Source: Talpa occidentalis
Taxonomy: Eukaryota > Chordata > Mammalia > Eulipotyphla > Talpidae
NCBI RefSeq assembly: GCF_014898055.3
Contig: NW_023601433.1
Location: 83,027,106 to 83,091,105 of the forward strand
DNA length: 64,000 nt
Direction of reading: 5' to 3'
Shown: positions 1 to 10,075 of the stretch, piece after piece
How the letters are laid out: every line of letters starts with the position of its first letter
Position numbering within the stretch: position 1 is the first letter of the stretch
The notes under the pieces: model-generated
Database searches by the model: none
The model's input: only the letters and a program-made list of their open reading frames with translations
What the model was told of the DNA's origin: nothing
Program-made: the position numbers and the translations under genes

Positions 1-645
1 GAAAAATAATAAACTGTGCCTATCCATACAAAGAAATACTACACAGCAATTTAGAAAAGAGATTACTGATACAAGTTCTAGCATGGAGAAGTCTCAAAAG
101 CATCGTACTGAGCAAAGGAAGCCTTAGACAAGACTGCCTCCTGGATGGTCCCATTTATATAAAGTTCTGGAATAGGCAAAACGAGCATATGTTGGGATCA
201 TCAGAACAGAGGTGACCTGGATATGAGCCAAAAGGGGGCGGGCGTGATGTTGCTATCATCTATCTTGCTGAGGGTTTGGATTACACAGGTATGTCAAAAT
301 TTGTAAAAATTCAAAGAATGATTAAGATTTGTGCGTTTCACTGTGTGTAAATTTTCTCTTAAAAAAAGCCATAAACAAAGACTGAGCGTCACTGAGTGAT
401 ATGCATGCATGGGGGATGAAGGATCTGAAATCTGCGACTCACTTTGCATTCCAGCAAGACAATAAGATGAACTGATTAGGCGAATAAAGGGGGAAGTCAA
501 TGAGTAGCTATGCCATCAAGCAAACAAGCAAAATGTTAGATGTGGACTCCTCTAGATGGAATTGGTGTTCTAGATCATTTCTCAACTTTTCTACATGTCA
601 GAAATTTTTTATATTAAAATTGAGGGGGGAGGCACATAGCCTATT
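1..645 (+). mobile_element. Old L1M 3' end fragments
   Basis: The window opens inside a worn LINE-1 3' end. It keeps the landmark order of old L1M ends: a piece matching 'one ATG-less ORF2 tail' near 25-60 (AATACTACACAGCAAT), 'TCCCATTTATATAAAG' near 150, and an ACACAGGTATG / CAAAATTTGTAAAAATTC block near 283-315. A second tail-like piece (CAACTTTTCTACATGTC then AATTTTTTATATTAAAA) lies at about 580-625. There is no usable reading frame. Family-level assignment is by recalled consensus; subfamily is not assigned. Confidence 0.7.
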
Positions 646-728
646 TAAAATAACTTCTCCTTTTATGCAGATGCACAGCCAACACTCTTCCAAGCTCTGC
701 AGGACCTGGGCTCTGCCCCATTCCCAAC

Positions 729-1016
729 TTTTTTTTTTTTTTTTAAGATTTATTTTTTATTTATTTATGCATACAAGAACTGGGGTGTAGGTCAGAGGTG
801 TGGGGGTGAGGGGGGTGGGATTCACCAGACAGAGCGGGGAGCAGAACAGGTGGATCTACTGAAATACACTGCCTAGGGGAGCAGAGGACGAGACAAGAGA
901 GCTCTGCTGCGCCATGTGGGTATCTCCCGGGCCGGGGAACGAACTCAGGCCGCAGTGGCTGGAGATAGCTTCATAGCGCTGAGACTTTACCCCTGCGCCA
1001 CCATGGCGGCCCCCCC
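729..1016 (-). mobile_element. Lineage-specific tRNA-SINE, full length
   Basis: Complete copy on the minus strand: T-rich start (the A tail), then the complement of the AATAAA/TCTTT end, the body, and the GGGGGGCCGCCATGGTGGCG head at about 1000-1016. A short target-site duplication, CATTCCCAA, is visible at about 720-728 and 1015-1023. This copy is the likely source of the truncated inverted copy at 3821-4012, because it alone has both its tail and its target-site duplication. Confidence 0.88.
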
Positions 1017-1131
1017 ATTCCCAAATCTTTAGCCTCATCTCCTGTCACAGGGGTGTCCTTTTCAAGGGTGATTGAACCCTCTCAACCACTTTACTTCCAG
1101 CCACAGAGACTCTTCCTCAAACATCTCCACC
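805..1131 (-). repeat. Inverted duplication, source arm
   Basis: This block (L2 remnant plus the 5' two thirds of the SINE) matches 3699-4012 in inverse orientation with only about a dozen substitutions and a few small indels that I could see by eye. Because the SINE here is intact with tail and target-site duplication, this arm looks ancestral and the other looks like the derived copy. Confidence 0.85.
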
Positions 1132-1440
1132 TTGTTCTGGCCTCTGCGTCTTTGCACTTTCTGTTCGCTCTACCTGGAACACTGTTTCTCCAAATCTCAC
1201 AAACCTGATTCCCTGATTTCTTTGGGCCTGCGCCCCAATGTCACCTCCTGACTGCTCTATACAAATAGCATTTGCTTCCCAACCGTTCTCTTACCTGCTT
1301 GGCTTTATCACCTGCTGAGACGCAATTCACATGTTTCTGGTCTCTCCCCCCTTGCAGTGGTGCAGGTACTCTGTGTTCTGCCAGTACCTAGAAGACCTGG
1401 CGCTCAATGCTTGCTTGACAAACGCGTGACTGAATGGGCT

Positions 1441-3698
1441 GTCACTGCCAGAGGCCAGAGCTCAGCCAGACGGGCACCGGTGCTGGGCGCCACACTGGCC
1501 ACTTCCTTCCACAGTCCCCTAACGCTCACGAGCCTACCGCTGTGATTACAATTGAGGAAAACTGTAGCTTGGAGAGCGTTAAGTGCTTTATTCAAGACAC
1601 GTGTTAGGGCTGAGCGCGCTCAACCCGGCCCTTCCGGTTCCCAAAGCCAACATCTTTCCCCCTTTCACAGGGCAGGGAACGTCGAGGTGAGGAGATAAAT
1701 GGGGAAGACCCACCGCACCGGTGCTCTGCAGGCTGGCCCTGAAGCCGATGGGAAGACCAGGGGCCCGCAGGTGTGGGGACCCCAGACTTGAAATCAACAA
1801 CCTCCAGTGACCTTTAACCCCAATCAACACAGGGCCAATGCACAACCAGCACTACAGGGTATCCAACTAACGGGCTCTTCCACATGGTGACCCAGGTTAA
1901 TAAATTGCCTTTCAATGGCAAAGATGACCTTCAGACCTTTATCAAATGCCTTTCCAGGGCGTTTCCCCTTGCACGCAGGCGGGCCCACTGGCTTGGAGTG
2001 AGCACAGAGGGTCCTTTCACATCACCTTTCTCCCTCAGGACATGGATGACCAGCACACAATCCTCACATCAGAGCCCACAAATGTTAGTTTTCTCCACAA
2101 TTAACTAGTCCACGGCCAACCATCAGGTTTAACAGATGAAAACAAAAAGCCAACAATTTTCGCAGTTATTCATAGATGATGGGCGGGAGAGTGAGCAACT
2201 GGGAACAGGAGGGCGCTGTAGTTGTTGCTACACAGGTACGAGCACCTCCTGTGTCAGGCACCGCACCAGGCACTGGGGGACAACGAGGTGCCCGTGGACC
2301 TCAGCCCCTTACTGTGAGACCTGGGTCAAGTTCCTAGAACACTGAACCTCAGGTGCCCCCTCTGAGAAGTGGAGGTAACTGCACTTCCTTGCAAACACTC
2401 ATACCGTCTAGAACACAGGAGGCCATGTGAGTGTGAAAGGGTTTAGCAGAGTGTGGTCAGGACGCAGGGCCCAGGACAAAGCCCCAAATTCCATGGCCCA
2501 TGCCCCTCCCCTGTTCCTCACCCTTGTAGGAGGCCCTGGGCCTTGTGAGCTAATTCTGACTTCTAGGCAGACTGGGCTATGTGCTTGGAGTGAGAAAGTG
2601 ACCAGAGGCTGTTTGATTCTCTGCCTTGGGATACCCACAAAGGAGATCTTTTTCTCCCCACCTTACAGGTGGGAAAACTCAAATTCAGAGACAAGTGGTT
2701 TGGTCAGGGTAATACCGGTTTTAAGTTTTAGAAGTTTTCCAGTTCTTGTTTGTCTCATGATAGAGATGGATTCCAACGGAGGAAATCCAAGAGGGCTGCT
2801 TGGAGAAGACAGTCATTTCAAAGAGTGTATCTTTTCAGCAAAAACTTGTTTTCTCTACTACCAAACACCGCACCCCACCCACTAGGAGTCTGTCGCCTTC
2901 TTTCCTGCTTTGTCTTTCACCAAAGTGGACATCTACAAAGAGGCCCCTCTCCTGAATCTTGCAAAACATTCAGACGCTTAAGGACCTGTACCCCTACCAC
3001 CCCTCCTCACGCCCTGATATTCTCACCTCTAAAGAGACTTGAGGAAGGAAGCCTCCAGGAGTCTTTCCCAGGGGCTGGCTTGGTGAGACCTACTTTTTGT
3101 CAATCGGTGACAGGGTTAAAAGGAGGGAGGCAAGGAGGGAGTAGAAACCCAGCAAACACTAAGACATCATCCTCAGGACGGATGACCCAAGCTACCATGT
3201 GTGTGCTGCCTGTTTACAATTACCTGTTTGTTTGGAAAGGATTTCTTCTCTTCCTTCCACGTCTCCGAGCTGTGTATACGGTGAAAGGATGGAGCTGGGC
3301 GCGTAAGATTTTTTTTTTCCCCCTCGGCTGTGTTTATCCACCCAAGAAAGTATTTTAAGTACTTTGTTTCCATTATGCTATTCTGAGCCCATTACTTGGT
3401 GGGGTGATTAAAGATTGCTTTTGGCAAGAGAAGAGAAGACGAAGTGTTTGTTACTTCCATGACTGCTAGCCTTTCCCAGGCAGTCTTCAAAGGGAGTAAC
3501 GTAAACATGTGGCATACAAAATACATATTGGCTTCATAATGGGAGGCTGGAGAGCGTCTGGCCCTTCACCTTTGCCTGGAATCGAAGTCGCGGGGACGGG
3601 AGACAGGAAAGGGCTCTTTGCAGGGCATCTTGGAGGCTATTAGGCCCTCTGGGTTCTTCTGACTTCTTCCTAGCCATGGGCTGCTAGAACCTGCCCCT
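1441..3698. other. Non-coding stretch, mostly unique
   Basis: I see no gene here. There is a faint L2/MIR-like trace at about 2225-2430, where 'CACCTCCTGTGTCAGGCACC' is followed by 'GTGAGACCTGGGTCAAGTTCC', and nothing else I can name. Open frames at 2427-2885 and 2750-3358 are the longest but have no recognisable motif, overlap each other and show no codon-like pattern, so I do not call them. Confidence 0.5.
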
Positions 3699-4012
3699 GG
3701 TGGAGATGTTTGAGGAAGAGGAAGAGCCTCTGTGGCTGGAAGTAAAGTGGTTGAGAGGGTTCAATCACCCTTGAAAAGGACACACCTGTGACAGGAGATG
3801 AGGCTAAAGATTTGGGAATGGGGGGGCCGCCATGGTGGCACAGGGGTTAAAGTCTCAGCGCTATGAAGCTATCTCCAGCCACTGCGGCCTGAGTTCGATC
3901 CCCGGCCAGGGAGATACCCACATGGCGCAGCAGACCTCTCTTGTCTCGTCCTCTGCTCCCCTCGGCAGTGTATTTCACCTGTTCAGCTCCCCACTCTGTA
4001 TCCTCTCACCCC
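3699..4012 (+). repeat. Inverted duplication, derived arm
   Basis: Inverse copy of 805-1131. It runs from an L2 remnant (GGTGGAGATGTTTGAGGAAG onward) straight into a SINE that stops in its 3' part at 'CTCACCCCGCA' with no AATAAA block, no A tail and no second target-site duplication. It also has a GAAGAG-type short insertion near 3719-3725 and a loss of about 9 bases near 3977 relative to the other arm. About 2.6 kb separates the arms. Confidence 0.85.
3821..4012 (+). mobile_element. tRNA-SINE, 3'-truncated copy
   Basis: Head 'CCGCCATGGTGGCACAGGGG' and B-box-like GTTCGATCC at about 3893-3901, then body to about 4012. It lacks the tail expected of a fresh retroposition. It is part of the inverted duplication, so it did not arise by its own insertion here. 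Confidence 0.85.
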
Positions 4013-5629
4013 GCAGGATACATCATGGATAAGAGAGATGAGCCGTGTACTTTCATGGGGCTTAAAGTCTTTCCTTGCGGTTCACAGACACTAATCAAAG
4101 GATCCCACAAGTATGTTTCCAAGGTGGTAAATTTCAGAAAGGACCAGTGCAGGGCATGTAATAGGCAAGGGAGCAGGAATGTGAATTTTTCTTAGGGTCA
4201 GAGAGGGCTTCCTTAGAAGTGCAAATCTGAAAGAAAAGCAGGGGCTGGGGGGACTCGGATAGAGGAGAGCGCTTGTTTCTCAAAGAAAGGAATTGGGGTG
4301 GTTGGGACCCAGAGCACAGGTGTGAGAATAGCTAGAGATGTAAACAGGGGGTCAGAGTGGTGGGGGTACCCCCAGTAATAGCCACACGGCAGGTGCCACA
4401 TGCACACGAATGAAAATAGAAGTGGAAGGATGAAGCATAGATGTAGAGCAGGAGGCTCCCAAATCCCTGTTTTCTTATCTCAACAGCTGGCTGGACCCCA
4501 GCAAAAGAATTCACCACTGTAAGCTTCCACTTCCTAGTCTGTCCAGTGGGTGCCATTAGTCCCATCTCGGGGCCACATGGCTCACGTTGGAACCCAATGT
4601 CAGCTTCTTCCTTCCCAATTACCTGTGATGACTTTCCTTGCTACATTCAGCATCTTGGGAGACTTGCAGGAAAGCCAAAAATCCCCATCACCATCTCTGC
4701 TCTCCTGCTCACTTGAAAGCATGCCCAAGATCTGTCAATTCCTCATGCCCCCTGGCCAGGGGACTGCTTCAGAGGTTGTTGTAATCCCTCCGCCTCCATC
4801 CCTGAAGCCAGATGGAGCCCCTTTGAAGTCAGCCGCTGAGCCCTCCTGGGATCCTGGGGACACCAGCATCTCCTGGACTATCTCTATTGGGAAAAAGCAG
4901 GTGAGATAAAGGCCGGGTGAGGTCTTCAGAGGTTCTGTAAAAAAACAGACTTCTTCACATACGACCCTCCACCCCCCACGGCTGGGAGACCGCATGGGTC
5001 TCGTGCATTGCCACCTGCAGAAATGCATTTACCCTGAACACACTGCTTAAGTCAAGAGTGTCTCAGATTCAAAATGGAACCTGCAAGTCTGGGCATGTCC
5101 AGAGCACTTAAAAAAAATAAGTCTTGGAATCTCTCTCTTCTGGAGCCAAGTGGGCAGCTTCGGACACCGCCAGGGCTCAGGCAGCAGCGCCGTCCCCGGG
5201 CCCCTCAGCGCCTGGGTGCCACGCCTTGTGTCCTTCCAACGGCCCTTCATTCCCTCATGTCCGAGGTCCAAGGTCTACAGATCTGATGGACCGTGATGTT
5301 CAGTGGTGAAATGGAAAGCCAGAGCTCCCGGTCCAGGGTGCACACGCTCTTTACGATGGGGTCTTGATGCGTCTTTAGAGCTCCTCCTTCCGGCCCAAAA
5401 TTCCATTCCCTGGGCCCCGAAACCCTCCGGGAATGCCGAGGTCAGAGGGGAGCTCCCTGGGGTGGGGGAGGTCCTGGCTTTGAATGCTGAATTTGGATTT
5501 CTGGAGACTCTCAAGCTGCCTACCAGCAGTTAATTGCCATCTTCTTTCATTCTAGTGCTTTTCTAACCCCCAACTCCTCTGCTAACCTCACTGTAGTTCT
5601 AGAAGGTCTAATGGCAGTCATCATCGTCA
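4013..5629. other. Non-coding stretch without clear repeats
   Basis: No gene or clear repeat is supported. A weak L2-like antisense flavour appears around 4130-4260 ('AGAGAGGGCTTCCTTAG'), too diffuse to call. Reading frames at 4550-4909 and 5303-5533 are short and without recognisable domains. The stretch around 5160-5220 is CpG-enriched but brief. Confidence 0.4.
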
Positions 5630-5815
5630 TAATAGGCCCTATTTATTAAGCACTTGCTAAGTGCCAGCCACTGAGCTAAGCCATCTGTATTTCTGCAGAG
5701 GATGGCTTTAAGAGCCCTTTGAAATGGCTATTAGTGTCATCATCCCCACTTCACAGATGAGGAAACCAAGGCTCAGAGAAAGAAAAGTCTTCATCCAAGG
5801 TCACTGCGAGTGAAT
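5630..5815 (-). mobile_element. MIR
   Basis: Reads as the complement of MIR: 'TTTATTAAGCACTTGCTAAG', 'GTGCCAGCCACTGAGCTAAG', then 'CCCCACTTCACAGATGAGG' and 'AAGGTCACTGCGAGTGAATA'. These are the well-known MIR core and tail words in the right order. Confidence 0.85.
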
Positions 5816-6489
5816 AACAGCACAAAATCTGAAATTCCTCAGGCTGCCCCGTCTCAGCCACCCACATGCTGCCTGCTCTTCCATGTCCACATTTGGACTA
5901 AGGTCTTTGCTCAGAAAGACTGCAGCAAAATTCCTCTCTGCCCAACCCTGAGGCCCATCCCAGCCTTGCATCTTGTTTTCCATCTCGCCTAACCCCCGCC
6001 TCAGTTTCCCCACCCATGGGGAACTGGAATAAGTGAGTTCCTCGCTCAAATTCTGAAAACCGCAACATGAGACAGGAGCAATGGGCCCTTGTCCCCACCC
6101 CTGCCAGCCCTGCATCCTCCCTGGGAAGCTTCTCTCTTCGAGTAGTATGTGGGTAAAGGCTTTGCCAAGTTCATCCTGTTTCTCTTGCTGACTTTGAAGG
6201 GGAAGGAGAAAATGTGTGAAACTGGGCTCCTTTTGCCCCCCCAAAAAAACTCACCCTGGACTCCCCCTCAGGCACCTCTCCTTCTGGGAGCCTATCTGGG
6301 CCTTTGTTTGCCTGGAGTGTTCCCTCATTTGGCTAGGGAGGTCCTTAGGTTGGAATGAGTCATGCCTCCAGGAATTTAGCCCCATCTTGACTGTGAACTT
6401 TGAGAAAGGGTTAAACCCCTCTTAGAGTCAGAGGGAGCTGAGTTCAACTCCTAGTTCTGCCATGAAATCACTGCCTTTTCCTTGTCCCT

Positions 6490-6930
6490 TTGGAAGGCAT
6501 ATATGGATTCAACATTTATGCTTGTCCTACTATGTGTCAGGAACTGTGCTTCAGACCTCAGTGTTGAACAGAGAAACAAGGTCTTTGCCATCCTGGAATG
6601 TTCTTTTTGGCTGGAAGAGTGGGGAGAAGGGAGGTTGATAAAGAACAAATGTATGTGAGATTTTCTGAGATAAATAACACAAAGTAAAAGGATAAGAAGT
6701 GGTGGGGAAACACCTTTTGATATCACCGTATCAGCAAAGATCTTTCTAAGGAGGGGACATTTGAGGGCAGACTTGATTATGCAGACCCCCATTTGAAGAA
6801 TTATACAAAGAACATCCAAGCAGAGGAAACAGCAAAGGAGCTTGCTGTGCTTCAAGGACAAAAGGTCGATCGGTGTGGAGTGACCATGGGGGAGAGGAAT
6901 GCAAGGTGAGGTCAGAGCCTGCAGGAGCAT
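6490..6930 (-). mobile_element. L2 fragment
   Basis: Antisense L2 3' end: 'CCTACTATGTGTCAGGAACT', 'ACAAGGTCTTTGCCATCCTGG', 'GGAGGGGACATTTGAGGGCAG', 'AACATCCAAGCAGAGGAAAC' and 'GTGGAGTGACCATGG' in the order expected for the complement of L2. The minus-strand frame spanning 6451-6930 is chance within this element. Confidence 0.75.
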
Positions 6931-7049
6931 TTCACAGGATTTCGATTTTAGTTTAGATGCTGGTCAGTTATAACCTCTCTCTGGGACTCTGTTTTACCAT
7001 TTTTAAAATGGATCCATTAATCCCTGCCTGGATCACTGGGCACTTGGGA

Positions 7050-7210
7050 AGTCATGGCTGTGATCAGCATTTACTGAGCAACGACAGTTGCTAAGCATTG
7101 TAAAATCCCATTTAAACCTCAAATGACCATAGGGGCAAAATGACTTTATATGGATGAGGAACTTGAGGCTCAGGGAGTTAAATAACTGGAGTCTCCACAT
7201 CCAATCAGTC
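7050..7210 (-). mobile_element. MIR
   Basis: 'CAGCATTTACTGAGCAACG', 'CTAAGCATTGTAAAATCCC', 'GGATGAGGAACTTGAGGCTC' and 'GTTAAATAACTGGAGTCT' follow the complement of the MIR consensus. Confidence 0.75.
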
Positions 7211-8390
7211 CCTGAATATCTCTCAATGCTCTGCCTCCCTCTGGTCCATTTTCTAATATGTTGTCATCATTTCTTTCTTGGATTCTAAAGCTCGCCCCTG
7301 GTCTTGCCCCATCCCAAGAGCAAGACTTTCTTAAGGCAGAAAGGGCAATCAGGTGTGAGTCAGGTCGTCCTCCTCAGTGCCCAAAGAGCACTCTTCTGTC
7401 ATCATTCCCCTCCGCACAGTGTGTTTTGTTTTTGTCTACCTTCAGGTGATGGGGTGATGCACAAGGCTTGGTACACCATGGTTCTTATTTATCAAATGTC
7501 AAATATCAAATGCCACACTGCCACCAGTACCTGGAGGAAAGCCAGGATCAGAAGCTACTGCTGGCTGACTCCAGGGACTGTGTTCTCCTACCTGTTCCAC
7601 ATGCATGTGAGTGGAGGCCCAAGAGTCCATGTGACCTAGTAGGCCCCAGAGAGGTTAGACCCAAGAGCGTAGGGCTCTGGAGTGGCAAATGTCTCTACTT
7701 TCCCCTCCCAAGCCCACGGCAGACATTACCAATGGATTCCAGCACTCCTCCTGATCCCAGGCTCAGCAAAGGGCCAGGCCAGTCTCTACCAAACCACACA
7801 CGCCTACACCTGACATGCCCTCTGAACACATGTGATCTGTTGTCCAACAGCCCCATTTGGCAGGCAAGGTAAACGAGGCTCAGCGAAGGCTCTGACTGTC
7901 CCCATATCACTTGCAGCTTCGTGTGAAAGGGACAGGATTTCTCCTCTCCCAGTGCAGTGCTGTTCCCTTGCCCCTCCTGGCCTCTGGAGACCAGCAACTC
8001 AGCTCCTCATGCTGTGTGGTCACCCTACCTTCAGGACATTTAGGGAAAGAAGTATTCTTGTGAAATTAGGGCCAGGTGACTCCTGAAAGTCTCCAAGGAC
8101 CAAAAAAACAACTCGGCCCAGAGAGCTGTCTCTTCTTGTCTTCCGTGTCACCTGGCAGCCACTCTGGGCCTCCATCTCTTTCCTAGCCAGTCCCTGTGAA
8201 TCTAGCCTGTGAATCTAGCCAGTCCCTGGCTTCCATGCATTTCTCAACAACCTCGGTAACCCAGTACATGGATTCTTGGGCTGCAGACCCTTCAGAGAGG
8301 AGCAGAAATTCCAGGCCAGAAATAAAAGACTTCTCAAGAGGCAACTGAAGCACTCTATACTCCACTTTCTCCTTTTTTTCTCCAAAAATG
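7211..8390. other. Non-coding stretch with a MIR-like trace
   Basis: No gene is supported. An antisense MIR-like piece is seen at about 7845-7945 ('CCCCATTTGGCAGGCAAGG', 'GAGGCTCAGCGAAGGCTC', 'CATATCACTTGCAGCTTCG'). A short tandem repeat, TGTGAATCTAGCC twice, lies at about 8195-8220. The frame at 7468-7872 has no recognisable motif. Confidence 0.45.
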
Positions 8391-8560
8391 AATATTTTCT
8401 TTTGGAATAATTTTAGATTGGCAGAAAAGTGCAAAGAATGTTCAAGAATCCCCTGTACCCTTCACCCAGTTTCCCTGGTGTCGTCCTCTTGCATTACTAC
8501 CCGCACTGCTCCAAATTAAGACGCCAACAGCAGCACCAATCTCCAGAATGAACCAATCTC
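8391..8560. mobile_element. Old LINE-like fragment
   Basis: 'TTTTAGATTGGCAGAAAAGT', 'CCCCTGTACCCTTCACCCAG' and 'TTTCCCTGGTGTCGTCCTC' match a widespread old mammalian L1-associated sequence that I recall as reading 'AGATTTACAGAAAAGTTGC...CCCTTCACCCAGTTTCCCC'. The class is likely L1M, but I cannot assign the subfamily. Confidence 0.5.
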
Positions 8561-9064
8561 CAGAGATGATTGCCATTCCACCCATTTTTCTGTTCCCAGA
8601 TCGTCCCGGATACCACTTGCCCTGAGTACGTTCCTTGCATCTGTCCTTTTCTCCTGGCAGCTAATTCCCCCTCTCACTCAGAAACGGGTTGGTTTACTTT
8701 GTTGTTCTATTCTGTTTTGAATTACCTTTGCCCTCCATTTTACAAATTACACGTTGAGAAAAAGCTTGACCTGATTATTTCTAATACTGTACGAGACCCT
8801 TCTTCACCACGTTCATTTCTCCTCTTTCTGTTTTAAAGTCTAATTCACATCATCAAAATGGCCACTGGCACTTCCTGGAAAACTTGGCTGAGCTTTTTAC
8901 TGTATTTCTTAAAAAAAGAAAGAAAAGTTCTTTTTTTCCCTAGTCCCCCACCCCAAACTTCGTTTGTTCTTTTATGACTAAGGATATTTATCTCCTGCCT
9001 GCTTTAGAAGTTTATGGGCTGCTTTGCCTTTGAATTCCAGGCCAAGGTCAGTAGCCTTAGGGTT

Positions 9065-9107
9065 GTGATGTCACTGTGTGTTGCCTTGGTTACTGATGTG
9101 ACATCAT
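9065..9107. promoter_or_regulatory. CRE-like pair around an X-box-like motif
   Basis: TGATGTCA at 9066-9073 and its exact reverse complement TGACATCA at 9099-9106 flank GTTGCCTTGGTTAC at 9080-9093. The middle motif resembles the RFX X-box (known consensus GTTGCCATGGCAAC), with the left half exact. The arrangement is seen directly; binding by CREB/ATF or RFX factors is inference. Confidence 0.35.
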
Positions 9108-9404
9108 CAGGTAAATCCGGGAGCCTGGTTGGGGTGGGGGTGGAAGCGGGTCTTAGAAACACACAATCTCTTTTATCCCCGGCCTGTAAGGAAATGACCG
9201 CTGCTTTTTGGAAAAAGTTTTGAGAAATTGTGAGAAGCTAAAGGGGTGAGTTAATAAGATTTACGATCCCCCCCAACTGTTTCAGACCCCCAAAAGTCAG
9301 ATCACCATCAAAGGCTGCAGACTTCGGAAGGGGAAGAAACTAAAGCAACAGCTAGAAACCAGAACCCTAAGTTTGTCAAAAGACCATCAGTGAGTTGCAA
9401 GAAG

Positions 9405-9440
9405 ACACACACACACACACACACAAACACACGCACGCAC
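9405..9440. repeat. (CA)n microsatellite
   Basis: AC dinucleotide run with a few AAAC and GCAC interruptions near its end. Confidence 0.95.
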
Positions 9441-9639
9441 AAATTGACCCTATCAACCAAATTGCCTCTAGATGGAACGGATTTCACGAGGTGTCTCCTG
9501 CTCTTTAATCTAATCTAATCTGTCTCTCCCTCGGCATAAAAGCAAAAGTAAAGAGAGGAATTACAAACGAGGAATGCCTGGTTTAAAAGGCTTTTTAATA
9601 AAAGGAGAAGAGAAAAAAAGAACAAAAGCACAGTGAACA

Positions 9640-10075
9640 CTTAGCAGACAGTTTTCATGCCATTAAAACAGCATCTTGAAAAATGTTAATCTTTTTTTTT
9701 TCTTCGTAGGGTCAGGGGAAGGGAAAAAAATGTGTTTTTATTGTGAACATGTGTCAAGAGGACTCTGTCACATAAACTCAGTACCCACAATGAGTATATT
9801 TGTGTAGTAATTAATGTGAGATCAGAGGAGCAAGTTTTGCCAAAAGGCCATTGTCAGCATGGAATATATTATGTGGGTCAAGAATCCCGCTTTCCTAATG
9901 CGGTGTACACAGCACTCATTGTAATTAAGCCTGCTGTCATCTACGGAGGGGAAGCAGCAGTGACTCCCAGACGGGATTATACCTAAAACACAGTTTCCAA
10001 ATGTTTCTTCTTGGCAAATCTTTTAAGGAAACTCTCAGCAGAAGGAATGTCAAGACATTGTAATTAGATCTTGGA
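9640..10075. promoter_or_regulatory. Candidate conserved noncoding element
   Basis: Repeat-free, moderately AT-rich block with words typical of developmental enhancers: GTAATTAATG near 9806, TTGTAATTAAGC near 9918, TGTAATTAG near 10058, plus AATATATTATG near 9864. It has no long open frame and no sign of decay into repeats. Conservation cannot be tested here; the call rests on texture and motif content only. Confidence 0.35.

Larger units (their letters stand above)
670..1440 (+). mobile_element. L2 3' region, split by a SINE
   Basis: Typical LINE-2 3' sequence read on the plus strand: 'GCTCTGCAGGACCTGGGCTC' near 695, 'TAGCCTCATCTCCTGTCAC' near 1031, 'TCTTTGCACTTTCTGTTC' near 1148, 'TGTCACCTCCTGACTGCTC' near 1239 and an end 'GCTCAATGCTTGCTTGAC' near 1402. 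A minus-strand SINE at 729-1016 interrupts it, so the L2 was there first. The part at 1017-1131 is also present, inverted, at 3699-3818. Confidence 0.75.
8561..9640. other. Unique non-coding stretch
   Basis: No gene or repeat apart from a CA microsatellite at 9405-9440. The part at 9060-9110 has an inverted pair of CRE-like sites around an X-box-like motif (see regulatory entry). AT-rich sequence with homopolymer runs follows toward 9640. Confidence 0.45.

Noticed and set aside
500..790. 96-codon frame near the start as a gene
   Set aside because: It runs through L1M tail, L2 and the T-rich end of a SINE.
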